This document shows positions 8,336 to 16,414 of a DNA stretch of 20,345 nt, piece by piece. The notes beneath the pieces are model-generated. The model was given only the letters and a program-made list of their open reading frames with translations, did no database searches and was not told the origin of the DNA. Position numbers and translations under genes: made by a program. Source of the stretch: an uncultured Coriobacteriia bacterium (GTDB lineage Bacteria > Actinomycetota > Coriobacteriia > Coriobacteriales > QAMH01); NCBI GenBank assembly GCA_902478425.1, contig CABSKV010000020.1, forward strand, positions 1 to 20,345, in the 5' to 3' direction. The first letter of the stretch is position 1; each line of letters opens with the position of its first letter.

Positions 8336-11300
8336 CTACTTCTCGTCACGCGGCGAGCCGAAGGCCTTGCGGCGCAGGAACGCAAGCAGCCCGAACGCCG
8401 TGCCCCCGATGAGACCGCAAGCCAGAAGCATCCACATGGCCGAGTCACCCGTCTTCGGCAAGAACCCGAATAGCCTGGGCTCCGGCTCGTCCGATGGCGT
8501 GACGGGTGCTGTGGGCTTTACGGTCACGGTCTGGTTCTCGTCATGGATATCGGCATGCTCGGCCATGAGCGTGTCATCGGCGAAGAGTCGTTCGAAGGCG
8601 ACGAGTCTGGTGCCCTCTTTCAAAAGCGTCGTGTCGACTTCGAAGGTGACGTCGATGCTTCCATGCGAGGTATCGGGCGTGAAAGCGAGGCGGGCGGTGA
8701 TGGGGTTTCCGAAGGCATCACGCGCGGGTGTCCCTCCAATCGTTCCGTCATCGACCATGAGCGCCCCGTCGAGCTCGTAGCGCTCGCCAACGATGAGGCC
8801 GGTGAACGAGACCGTGTCGACGATGGTCGAAGGACCGTCGTTTTCGACGTTCTTGTCGCCATCGGCAGCATCTGATGCGGAAGTCTCGATATGCGGCGGC
8901 GCAAGGTTCACCGTCTGGGCCGCGTTTTCGTAATCGGTATGTGTCGCGATGAGCTTTCCGTCACGGTAGAGCTCCTCGAAGATGACAGCCTCCCGCTCTT
9001 CGGAGCTGTTCGATGCGTCGAAGGAGAAGGCCACGTCAACGGTTCCGCTCGCCTGTTCGGGAACGAAGCTGCACGTTGCCCGTGCCGGTTGTCCTTGCGC
9101 GGTGAGCAGAGGCGCCTCTGCCTTCTTGTCCATGAGCGTACCTACGAATTCGTACGTGATGCCAGGTTGCAGGCCTCCGTACGAGACCGCGTCGAGAATC
9201 CGCGTCTCCTCATGCGCCGCGACGACCTTGTCGCCGTCGAGCGAATCGCTCGCGAACGTTTCGATGGCGGGAGGCACCACGCCCACCGTCTGCCCTTCGT
9301 CATCTATGTCCTCATGTACGGCGAGCTCTTCGCCATCGCGATAGAGCCTCTCGAAGACGACGAGCTCGCGTCCGTCTTCGAGCAAACTCGCGTCAAGGGT
9401 AAACGAAAGAGTCACATCTCCATCTGCATGCTCTGCGACGAAGCTCGTCTGAGCGGTGACCTCCCGTCCACCTGCATCGATGAGGACCTGCCCACTTGCC
9501 TTTTCCATGACGCGACCAACGATCGTGTAGGTGCATCCGGGTGCAAGTCCTGCGTAGCTCACGGTATCGATGATCGTAGCGTCCACATCTCGCACGATGT
9601 CCTTGGCACCATCTTCGGATGACGCCATCGTCGAAATGGAGGGGCTGGCAACGGTGACTGTCTGCTGCATGCTCTCGATGTCTTCGTGCGAGGCGATCTC
9701 GACCCCATCGCGGTAGAGCCTCTCGAAGACGACGAGTTCGCTTCCCTCGTTCACGACGGTTGCGTCAAGCGTGAAGGAGAGCTCCACGAGTCCCGAGCTG
9801 GTATCGGGTGTGAACGCCAGCTTGCTCTCTATCGGCGACCCATTGCCGTCGAGCAGTTGCTCGCCTGTCGTCTTGTCCATGACGCGGCCTGCAAGCTCGT
9901 AGCTTTGTCCCGCCTTGAGGTTGCGGTACGAGACCTCGTCGATAATCGTGACATCCTTATCACGCATGACTTGCTTGGAGATGCCATCCGAGCTCGCCCC
10001 TGTCTGGATGACGGGTGGCTCGATGATGATTGACTGCTCGGCGCTGTTCAGGTCGATATGACTCGCAAGGTAGCGCCCATCGCGATAAAGCTCTTCGAAG
10101 ACGACGGCTGTTGTCGATGTCGTGATGTTCGATGCGTCAAAGTCGATGGTTACATCCGTGCTTCCATCTTGCTCGATGGGCGTGAACGCGTGCGTTGCGG
10201 TGACAGGACGGTCAAAGGGATCGAGCAGGGGTTGCCCCGTCCTCTTGTCCACGAGCTTTGCCTCGAGCGTGTACTCCCTTCCGGGCTTGAGGCCCTTGTA
10301 CGAAACCGTATCGACAATGCACGTGTGCAAGTCGCTGGCTACGTTCGAATCGCCATCTTGCGAATCGGCCGCGTGCGTCTGCAGCGCCGGTGGAAAGACG
10401 CTCACGGTCTGTCCGGCATCATGGAGGTCTTCGTGGCTTGCGATGAGAGTGCCATCGCGTGCAAGGCGCTCGAAGACCACGAGCTTCGTGCCTGCCTCGA
10501 GCTCGCACGCATCGAAGGTGAACTTCATGTCAATTGAACCTGAGGATGTCTCGGGAACGAACGACATCGTCGATGTGACCACGCCACTCGCATCTTGGAA
10601 GGGCTGGGCGCTCTTGTGATCCATGACGATGCCGGTCAGCTCGTAGCTTGCACCGGGAGTGAGTCCCGTATACGTGACACGGTCGATGATGGTCGCATCG
10701 ACATCCCCGATGAGCAGCGAATCGCCGGCGAGCTCGCCCATTGCGCTCGTTGCGATTGCGGGCTGAACGATCGTGACGGTCTGGGAGCTGTCGTCTAGGT
10801 CCTCGTGTTGCGCGAGCAGGCGCCCCTTCTCGAATAGACGCTCGCACACGACGACATGCGCGCCGTCATCCAGTTGCGTGGCATCGAAGTCAAAGCCGAG
10901 TTCGATGCTTCCGGAGCTGGCCGGTGCGGTGAACGTGAGCGAGGAGGAAACGGCATCGCCTTCGTCATCGTAGAGTTTCTCGCCGTTTGCCGCATTGGCG
11001 AGGTAGCCTTCGAGTGTGTAGGTCTGTCCGGCCACGAGTCCGCTGTAGGCGATTGAGTCGACAATCCCGGCGCTCGTATCACGACTCACGAGCTTGTCGC
11101 CATCGGCGGCGTCGCGCGCCGTCGTCGCCAAAGTCGGAGTCGTATTGCCCACAGTGCCGAGGTCAATTGTCATGGATTGCGCGGCATGCGCATAGGCCTC
11201 GAAGCGCACAAGCGCCTTGCCCTCGTTGGCTTGTACGGGAAGCTCCTCGAATACATATCGTTGGCTCGTGCTGTCGGGGAATGCCCCGAACGAGTCGTTG

Positions 11301-13087
11301 GGTGCAATCCAGCTCCCGTTCTGGGCCGTGCCAAACCACACCCCCGCGTCGCTATCGAGGCGGCTTTCGTCGACGGCGTAGTTGCCGCTGGAGAGCTCGG
11401 TCACGGCCGCGTCGTTCGCGTTGGTACGTGTCGTGTGAAGTGCATGGGTCGCGCTCGAATCGAATCTGCCGTTTGCGTCCGTGATGACGACGTGACGCTC
11501 GATAAGGGCGCCATCTGCTCTGACACGCGAGACCATGAACGGAATTCCCCGCATGGGGCGCTGCGTATCGGTGTCGCGCTTGATGAACGAGAGGTCGTGA
11601 CGGATGGGTGCCTCGTCGACGACGATGCCTCCGCTGGCAAGCACTCCGCACGAAACGTCATGCTCGCCCGTTCCGTTTGCAGTGATGACGAACGTTCGCC
11701 ATTCGTTTTGGGTGGGAGTCTCGTAACAGTCCGGGGCGCTTATCTCCCGAATCGCATAGCTTCCGATGGGAAAGAGTGCCTCGCCCGTGTGAGGGTTGCG
11801 GTACAACGCATCTCCGGAAACGAAGCTCGAGTTGGTCGAGCGCAGGTCGATTTTGCCCGTGTCATCGGTTTTGAACTTCCAGGTGCGCGTCGCGCTGCCC
11901 GATGTGGCCCCGCTCGTATTCGCGAAGTACCTCACCTCGAAGATGGCACCGGCCAGATTGGCATCACCCGAGGGGATGGGGCTATGCGTGAGCAGGTCGT
12001 GCTTTTGGATGACGATGCCATCGGCAGCGGTCACGGGCGTGTCGGCGACGTCGTTTTGGTCTGCGTTTCCGGCGGAGTTTGCGTTGGCGTGCAGCCAGGT
12101 GTCTTGCCCGCCGATGACGCCGCAGCTATAGGTATTCGGGTCGTGGGCGTAGCCCGTGCCGGCAAGAGAGGTGGCGATTTCGCGTACGTAGTACGTTCCC
12201 TCGCGAAGTTCGTCGGCTTGTCCGTAACCGCCCTCGTCAAGCACGAGCGTCTTTCCCGTGTCGTGAGCGGGGCTGCAGTCCGGTTGGGTGTAGATGCCGT
12301 AGGAAATTCCCTTGAGCTTGTAGTTGGGATTGCCGTTCGTGACATCGGGATTTGCGGACCGCTTGTTCATCTTGATGGTGCCGTACGGGTGATATGCGGA
12401 GCTTGCCGCGATGGTCTGCCTGTTGCCGCCGTTGATTTGATAGGCTTCGAAATTAGGGGGAACCTCGCCTGCCCGTGCTATGGCAAGACGACCGAAGGCC
12501 TTGGGGTTGATGACGTTTCCATTGTTCAGGTCAAAACCCGTGATGTTGTACGCAATCCAGTTTCGGAAATTCTCGCCAGCTCCGAATGTCGCTTCGTAGG
12601 CGCTCGAGCTATAGGTATCGGACAGGAGTATGTGAGAGGCGAGGTAGTAATCGTCGTTGCTCATGGGACCGCCGTTCCAGTTCGTTGCCGGCCACATGTT
12701 CGTGTCAAAGCCCGGCCCGCCGAAGGCAAACCAGAGATCCGCCCTGAGCTCCGAGTCCCTTCCGCTCACGCAACGTATCTCGCTCTTCGCATATGACCCT
12801 TCGTTCGGAGAGTTCTTTGCGGGCTCCACGCAATATGCGACGGCCTCCCCCTCGCCGTCATCGACGCGAAAGATGTGCGCATTCCACGCTCCGTCGGAAT
12901 AGTCTATGTTGCCGACCTTCCATAAGCTGACGTCCGAGCCAGAGGCCAGCGCCTGCTGCGTGATGGGGATGCCGATGCAGGGCATTGCCATCGTGCAGGC
13001 AAGCAGCAGGCACAATGCGATGGTGTGTACTTTTCGCACTATGCTGATCGCATGTGTCGTCTCTGTCTTCCGGTAATCGATTGTCAT
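8336..13087 (-). CDS. LPKTG-anchored surface adhesin with thioester-like, SpaA/Cna_B-like and seven VaFE (Thr-Gln ester) domains
   Basis: This is a 1583-residue wall protein. A basic N-terminus and hydrophobic stretch (about 22-40) form a signal peptide, probably cut after ALA48. Residues 54-215 resemble the thioester-type head of VaFE proteins, with AYCVEP (Cys86). Two SpaA/Cna_B-like domains follow (about 236-350 and 357-492, each with YYVREI- or YAIREI-type ends). A further domain (about 496-645, with GVWFG) precedes the repeats. Seven repeats of about 125 residues (651-1524) come next, then a Pro-rich linker, LPKTG (1543-1547, bases 8447-8461), a hydrophobic helix and a positively charged tail. 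AAGGAG lies five nt before the ATG. No sortase or companion pilin is present nearby, so a housekeeping sortase probably anchors it. Likely role: stalk-like adhesion; the ligand is unknown. Confidence 0.92.
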   Translation of the reverse strand: MTIDYRKTETTHAISIVRKVHTIALCLLLACTMAMPCIGIPITQQALASGSDVSLWKVGNIDYSDGAWNAHIFRVDDGEGEAVAYCVEPAKNSPNEGSYAKSEIRCVSGRDSELRADLWFAFGGPGFDTNMWPATNWNGGPMSNDDYYLASHILLSDTYSSSAYEATFGAGENFRNWIAYNITGFDLNNGNVINPKAFGRLAIARAGEVPPNFEAYQINGGNRQTIAASSAYHPYGTIKMNKRSANPDVTNGNPNYKLKGISYGIYTQPDCSPAHDTGKTLVLDEGGYGQADELREGTYYVREIATSLAGTGYAHDPNTYSCGVIGGQDTWLHANANSAGNADQNDVADTPVTAADGIVIQKHDLLTHSPIPSGDANLAGAIFEVRYFANTSGATSGSATRTWKFKTDDTGKIDLRSTNSSFVSGDALYRNPHTGEALFPIGSYAIREISAPDCYETPTQNEWRTFVITANGTGEHDVSCGVLASGGIVVDEAPIRHDLSFIKRDTDTQRPMRGIPFMVSRVRADGALIERHVVITDANGRFDSSATHALHTTRTNANDAAVTELSSGNYAVDESRLDSDAGVWFGTAQNGSWIAPNDSFGAFPDSTSQRYVFEELPVQANEGKALVRFEAYAHAAQSMTIDLGTVGNTTPTLATTARDAADGDKLVSRDTSAGIVDSIAYSGLVAGQTYTLEGYLANAANGEKLYDDEGDAVSSSLTFTAPASSGSIELGFDFDATQLDDGAHVVVCERLFEKGRLLAQHEDLDDSSQTVTIVQPAIATSAMGELAGDSLLIGDVDATIIDRVTYTGLTPGASYELTGIVMDHKSAQPFQDASGVVTSTMSFVPETSSGSIDMKFTFDACELEAGTKLVVFERLARDGTLIASHEDLHDAGQTVSVFPPALQTHAADSQDGDSNVASDLHTCIVDTVSYKGLKPGREYTLEAKLVDKRTGQPLLDPFDRPVTATHAFTPIEQDGSTDVTIDFDASNITTSTTAVVFEELYRDGRYLASHIDLNSAEQSIIIEPPVIQTGASSDGISKQVMRDKDVTIIDEVSYRNLKAGQSYELAGRVMDKTTGEQLLDGNGSPIESKLAFTPDTSSGLVELSFTLDATVVNEGSELVVFERLYRDGVEIASHEDIESMQQTVTVASPSISTMASSEDGAKDIVRDVDATIIDTVSYAGLAPGCTYTIVGRVMEKASGQVLIDAGGREVTAQTSFVAEHADGDVTLSFTLDASLLEDGRELVVFERLYRDGEELAVHEDIDDEGQTVGVVPPAIETFASDSLDGDKVVAAHEETRILDAVSYGGLQPGITYEFVGTLMDKKAEAPLLTAQGQPARATCSFVPEQASGTVDVAFSFDASNSSEEREAVIFEELYRDGKLIATHTDYENAAQTVNLAPPHIETSASDAADGDKNVENDGPSTIVDTVSFTGLIVGERYELDGALMVDDGTIGGTPARDAFGNPITARLAFTPDTSHGSIDVTFEVDTTLLKEGTRLVAFERLFADDTLMAEHADIHDENQTVTVKPTAPVTPSDEPEPRLFGFLPKTGDSAMWMLLACGLIGGTAFGLLAFLRRKAFGSPRDEK
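8516..11137 (-). repeat. Seven tandem VaFE / Thr-Gln ester-bond repeats inside the adhesin
   Basis: Repeats of 124-126 residues occupy 11137-10760, 10759-10388, 10387-10013, 10012-9641, 9640-9269, 9268-8894 and 8893-8516. Each begins with a Thr in an xIxTxA-like motif (Thr655, 780, 904, 1029, 1153, 1277, 1402). Each ends with HxD and a Gln exactly eight residues after the His (His761/Gln769, 885/893, 1010/1018, 1134/1142, 1258/1266, 1383/1391, 1511/1519). The (V/A)(V/I)xxE(R/E)L signature that names the family is present in every copy. The copies are diverged at DNA level, so the array looks old. The seventh has a small insertion (about residues 1446-1456). Confidence 0.9.
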
Positions 13088-13304
13088 CCTCGCTCCTTCA
13101 CCTTCTGCGTCCAGTCGTGCAGAATCTGGCCTGCATTCGGAATCGTCATGCTAGATGCGGGTGCTCCGAGCGAACCACCCCGAGAACCTGTGCGATATCG
13201 GATCGTTTTTGGACTAGATTCGGAGTAAATGCCGCGTGATATCGGAAAGTGCCTGCTTGGCAACGCAACGTGCACAGGCGTCGCGCTATGCCACGGGGCT
13301 GCGC
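13088..13304. other. Divergent intergenic region between adhesin and Moco operon
   Basis: I see no gene here. It must hold the minus-strand adhesin promoter, but no good -10/-35 pair stands out; TAGCAT read on the minus strand near 13149-13154 is a weak candidate. GATATCGGA occurs twice, at 13194-13202 and 13238-13246, with starts 44 bp apart (about four helical turns). That spacing would suit a dimeric regulator, but chance is not excluded. Confidence 0.3.
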
Positions 13305-13310
13305 TATACT
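13305..13310 (+). promoter_or_regulatory. -10 element of the molybdenum-cofactor operon
   Basis: TATACT in the context GCGCTATACT lies 43 nt before the mobB start and resembles the -10 of tRNA-Pro in this window. No clear -35 is seen. Confidence 0.5.
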
Positions 13311-13353
13311 CTGCTCAGCACAATGATTGTCGAATGTCATGCGAGGAGACCTC

Positions 13354-13890
13354 ATGAGCGAAGTGCCTGTCATCACGATGACCGGATGGTCCAATTCCGG
13401 AAAGACCACGTTCACGACGCGCGTCGTCGAGCTGCTCACCAACATGGGCATTCGCGTTGGCGTCATCAAGCATCACGGGCATAAGACCGGTGGCGTCGAT
13501 GTCGAGGGCAAGGATTCCTGGAAGTACTCGCAGGCAGGTGCCAATCCGGTCATTCTCAGCGCATCGGATCAATATGCCATCTTCGTGAGCACGCCCCAAG
13601 GCGAGTTATCGCGTGAAGAGCTCGTCGCCAAGATCGCCGATGACGTCGACCTGGTCATTGTCGAGGGCTTTCGCGCCGAGGCTGATGGTGCCGTCGAGGT
13701 CTACCGCACGGCCGCCGGGCACCCGGATCCCAAGCTCACTTCCGAGGAGCGCATCGCGCTCGTCACCGATAACGACGAGCTTGCCGCCCAGGTGCGCGCC
13801 GAGGGCAAGCCCGTGTTCGGTCTCGATGATTTCGATGCGGTGGCGCGCTACTTCGTCGATCTCGCTGGCATCGATGCCGACAAGCGGTAG
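13354..13890 (+). CDS. mobB: Molybdopterin-guanine dinucleotide biosynthesis protein MobB
   Basis: MobB is a GTP-binding P-loop protein that assists MobA in forming the guanine-dinucleotide molybdenum cofactor used by DMSO-reductase-type enzymes. The Walker A motif GWSNSGKT lies at residues 11-18. KHHGH (39-43) and the DVEGKDSWKYSQAGA stretch (49-63) are typical of the family, as is the Walker-B-like LVIVEGFR. I choose the ATG at 13354, with AGGAG (13344-13348) five nt upstream; the in-frame TTG at 13327 and ATG at 13339 have no such site. The length of 178 residues is normal. It is the first gene of the operon; mobA itself is not in the window. Confidence 0.92.
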   Translation: MSEVPVITMTGWSNSGKTTFTTRVVELLTNMGIRVGVIKHHGHKTGGVDVEGKDSWKYSQAGANPVILSASDQYAIFVSTPQGELSREELVAKIADDVDLVIVEGFRAEADGAVEVYRTAAGHPDPKLTSEERIALVTDNDELAAQVRAEGKPVFGLDDFDAVARYFVDLAGIDADKR

Positions 13891-13922
13891 TATCCCCGCG
13901 ACGAATCTCTACGAGGAGCCAC

Positions 13923-14927
13923 ATGAAGGACAATTACGGGCGCAAGATCGATTACCTGCGCATCTCTTTGACAGACCGCTGCAATCTGCGCTGCATATAC
14001 TGCATGCCCGAAGAGGGCGTTCCGTTCAAGTCGCATGAGGACATGCTGCGCATCGAGGAAATCGCCGATTTCACGCGTCGTGCGGCTCAGGCCGGCATAC
14101 GCAAGGTGCGCCTTACCGGCGGCGAGCCCCTTGTTCGCAAGGGCGTGGTCGACCTCATCCGTGAAATAAACGAGATTCCCGAAATAGAGGACATCTCGCT
14201 CACCACCAACGGCATCTTGCTTCCCAAGATGGCCGCCGACTTGCGCGATGCCGGCCTCACGCGCGTCAACATCTCGCTCGACACGCTCGACCCCGTGCAG
14301 TTCACCTACGTCACGCGCCTCGGCAAGATCGAGGACGTGTTCGCGGGCATCGACGCGGCGCTCGAAAACGGGTTCGATCCCGTGAAGGTCAACGCGGTCG
14401 CCGTGCGCAGTCTCGACCAGGACTTCTTCGGCTTCGCCAAGCTCTCGCTCGACAGGCCCCTGCACGTGCGCTTCATCGAGTACATGCCGGTGGGAGAGAG
14501 CTCTGGTGGCACGGGCGCAGGTTGGACCGAGGACGACATCGTTCCCGCAAGCGAGATCATCGAGCGCATCAACGAGGGTGCCATCGCGGCGGGAATCGGC
14601 CCGCTCGAGCCCGTAGGCGAAGACGAGCTTCCCTCGGGTGCGGGGCCGGCCATCTACTATCGCCTGCCGGGCGCGAAGGGCACGGTCGGCTTCATCAGCG
14701 CGATGTCCAACCACTTCTGCTCGTCGTGCAATCGCCTGCGCCTCACGGCAGACGGCAAGCTCAGGCCCTGCCTGTTCAGCGATCGCGAAATCGATGTCAT
14801 GGGTCCCATACGCGCAAGTGACGAGGGAGCCGTCGACCAGGCAATCAGGGAAGCGATCGGCATCAAGCCCGACGAGCATCACGAAGAGCGTGGCACCGAG
14901 CGACGCATGAGCCAAATTGGAGGTTAG
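13923..14927 (+). CDS. moaA: GTP 3',8-cyclase MoaA (radical SAM)
   Basis: MoaA converts GTP to 3',8-cyclo-7,8-dihydro-GTP, the first committed step of molybdenum-cofactor synthesis. The N-terminal radical-SAM cluster motif CNLRCIYC supplies Cys20, Cys24 and Cys27, followed by TGGEPL. The C-terminal substrate-side [4Fe-4S] cluster ligands are Cys266, Cys269 and Cys283 (FCSSCNRLRL...RPC). The protein ends in the Gly-Gly tail (333-334) known to be important in MoaA. The ATG at 13923 has AGGAG at 13914-13918. The 334 residues are normal for the family. The stop is 3 nt before moaC. Confidence 0.97.
   Translation: MKDNYGRKIDYLRISLTDRCNLRCIYCMPEEGVPFKSHEDMLRIEEIADFTRRAAQAGIRKVRLTGGEPLVRKGVVDLIREINEIPEIEDISLTTNGILLPKMAADLRDAGLTRVNISLDTLDPVQFTYVTRLGKIEDVFAGIDAALENGFDPVKVNAVAVRSLDQDFFGFAKLSLDRPLHVRFIEYMPVGESSGGTGAGWTEDDIVPASEIIERINEGAIAAGIGPLEPVGEDELPSGAGPAIYYRLPGAKGTVGFISAMSNHFCSSCNRLRLTADGKLRPCLFSDREIDVMGPIRASDEGAVDQAIREAIGIKPDEHHEERGTERRMSQIGG
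14919..14923 (+). promoter_or_regulatory. Ribosome-binding site of moaC inside the moaA Gly-Gly codons
   Basis: GGAGG seven nt before the moaC ATG is part of the GGA GGT codons that encode the essential C-terminal Gly-Gly of MoaA. One short segment therefore serves both genes. Confidence 0.75.
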
Positions 14928-14930
14928 CCA

Positions 14931-15485
14931 ATGACGCAGAGCAGACCGGGAGGCCTCGCGGCCGGCAATTCCGAGAACGACCTGGCACGCGACGGCCAGC
15001 TCAGCCACGTTGACGAGAAGGGCGTCGTGCGCATGGTCGACGTCTCGCAAAAGGACGACACCGAGCGCCAGGCCATTGCCGAGGGCTGGATCTTCATGCA
15101 TCCCGACACGCTTGCGATGATCACGGACGGCACAGCCGCCAAGGGCGACGTGCTTGCCTGCGCACGCGTTGCGGGCATCATGGGCTGCAAGCAGACGAGT
15201 TCGCTCATCCCCATGTGCCACCCGCTCAACATCACCAAATCCAAGTGCGAGCTCGAGCCCGTCTTGCCCGGAGCGCGCGAGGATGGGCGCGTGGGCATCC
15301 ACGCGACCATGACCACGGGCGTGACCGGAAAGACCGGCATCGAGATGGAGGCCCTTACCGGAGTCAGCATCGCGCTGCTCACGGTGTACGATATGTGCAA
15401 GGCAGTCGATCGCGGCATGGAGATCTGCGACGTGCACCTTCTTCGCAAGGAGGGCGGCCGCACGGGACTGTGGACGCGAGACTAG
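14931..15485 (+). CDS. moaC: Cyclic pyranopterin monophosphate synthase MoaC
   Basis: MoaC converts the MoaA product to cyclic pyranopterin monophosphate and acts as a hexamer. The catalytic residues known from E. coli (Lys51, Asp128, Lys131) correspond to Lys71, Asp154 and Lys157. MCHPL with His97 and the TGVTGKTGIEMEALTGVS stretch (129-146) are diagnostic. The 184-residue length includes about 20 extra N-terminal residues rich in Gly and Ser that look disordered. The ATG at 14931 has a strong Shine-Dalgarno sequence within the end of moaA, so translation of the two is probably coupled. Confidence 0.96.
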   Translation: MTQSRPGGLAAGNSENDLARDGQLSHVDEKGVVRMVDVSQKDDTERQAIAEGWIFMHPDTLAMITDGTAAKGDVLACARVAGIMGCKQTSSLIPMCHPLNITKSKCELEPVLPGAREDGRVGIHATMTTGVTGKTGIEMEALTGVSIALLTVYDMCKAVDRGMEICDVHLLRKEGGRTGLWTRD

Positions 15486-15498
15486 AACGGATCAGGTC

Positions 15499-15972
15499 AT
15501 GGATATCAAATTCGGAATCGTCACCTGCTCATCCACGCGCAGCATCGAGGAAGATACGGCGGGTGCCCGCCTCGAGGAGCTCATAGCCGAGCAGGGCTGG
15601 ACGACGCTTTCCCGCGTCGTCGTGAAAGACGACGTCGATGCGATTGCGGAGGCCATCGTCGCATGTTGTGATGCCGGCGCCGATGTCGTCTTGACTTGCG
15701 GAGGCAGCGGCATGTCCCTTGCCGATGTCACGCCCGAGGCGACGCGCAGGGTCTGCGACCGCGAAGTCCCCGGCATCGCCGAGGCCATGCGTGCCTATTC
15801 CATGACCAAGACGCGCCGCGCCATGCTCAGCCGTGCCATCGCGGCGCAGCGGGGACGTGTGCTCGTCGTCAACCTGCCCGGCTCGAAGAAGGCCGCCGAG
15901 GAGAACTGGGAAGGCGTCTTCGACCAGTTCGACCATGCGGTCTCGATGATGGCGGGCGAGGGCCATGCGTAA
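15499..15972 (+). CDS. MogA/MoaB-family molybdenum cofactor biosynthesis protein
   Basis: The protein belongs to the MoCF-binding fold that adenylylates molybdopterin before molybdenum insertion. TCGGSGMSLADVTPEAT (about residues 58-74) is the family's substrate-binding loop, with DVTPEAT strictly conserved in MogA and MoaB. LVVNLPGSKKA (117-127) is the second signature. The length of 157 residues is normal for the short form. In Actinobacteria this single protein usually stands in for MogA; which of the two names is right cannot be decided from sequence alone. The start is 13 nt after moaC with only a weak AGG upstream. Confidence 0.9.
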   Translation: MDIKFGIVTCSSTRSIEEDTAGARLEELIAEQGWTTLSRVVVKDDVDAIAEAIVACCDAGADVVLTCGGSGMSLADVTPEATRRVCDREVPGIAEAMRAYSMTKTRRAMLSRAIAAQRGRVLVVNLPGSKKAAEENWEGVFDQFDHAVSMMAGEGHA

Positions 15973-16360
15973 GCGAAAGCGCGACTCCGAGTACCATACC
16001 GGCAGGCTCAACATCTCCTGCCCTCCTTCGACGAAGGACGCCATCGCGACCGATGCGACGGCACATGGCTTGTCCATCAGCCAGTTCATCCTCGAGCTAT
16101 ATGGCACGAGCAAGCAGGTGGGCTCATCTGCCCATCTTGCGCGTATGGGGCTTGACCTCGTGGGCCTCAAGAAGCGCCTCATGGATGTCGACACGCGCCT
16201 GCGTCGCTCGCTCAATCGCAGCCACGGCATGGTCGACCCGGCCGTGCATGACGACCTGGCACGTCTCAAGCAGCTCGAGGACGAGATTGACGTCACCTTG
16301 CGCGAGACGATTGCCGCGGTGAAGGTTATCAAGAAGCGCGAAGAGGGGCTCGGCGCCTAG
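15965..16360 (+). CDS. Small ribbon-helix-helix-like protein with coiled-coil tail (MobC-like), function unknown
   Basis: The protein has 131 residues. After a very basic start (RKRKR), residues about 12-47 read as a ribbon-helix-helix fold: a strand RLNISCP, helix 1 TKDAIATDATAHG, then SISQFILELYG as helix 2. The remainder is helical and heptad-like (LKQLEDEIDVTLRETI, about 101-116). Overall layout resembles MobC-type relaxosome accessory proteins, but no relaxase or other mobile gene is present. The first 8 nt overlap the end of mogA, so translational coupling is likely. No strong ribosome-binding site is seen. It could be a DNA-binding regulator of the operon or a domesticated mobilisation protein; neither is shown. 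Confidence 0.7.
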   Translation: MRKRKRDSEYHTGRLNISCPPSTKDAIATDATAHGLSISQFILELYGTSKQVGSSAHLARMGLDLVGLKKRLMDVDTRLRRSLNRSHGMVDPAVHDDLARLKQLEDEIDVTLRETIAAVKVIKKREEGLGA

Positions 16361-16395
16361 TGCGCATGGGCTTCATCATCTGCATGTGTTTGCGC

Positions 16396-16401
16396 TAGAA
16401 T
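16396..16401 (+). promoter_or_regulatory. -10 element of the tRNA-Arg promoter
   Basis: TAGAAT in the context GCGCTAGAAT lies 13 nt before the mature tRNA. No convincing -35 is seen. Confidence 0.5.
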
Positions 16402-16414
16402 GACGATTCGTCGC

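Noticed and set aside
8516..11137. Repetitive block as a CRISPR array or transposon
   Set aside because: The repeats are about 375 bp, in frame, protein-coding and diverged at DNA level.
11177..12796. 539-codon open frame on the plus strand
   Set aside because: It is antisense to the adhesin, whose product has a signal peptide, repeats and LPKTG. The plus-strand product has no recognisable domain.
13848..15437. 529-codon open frame on the minus strand
   Set aside because: It is opposite moaA and moaC, which carry all catalytic residues; it is a shadow frame.
15965..16360. MobC-like gene as evidence of an integrated mobilisable element
   Set aside because: No relaxase, transfer origin, integrase or direct repeats are seen, and the gene overlaps a core operon gene.
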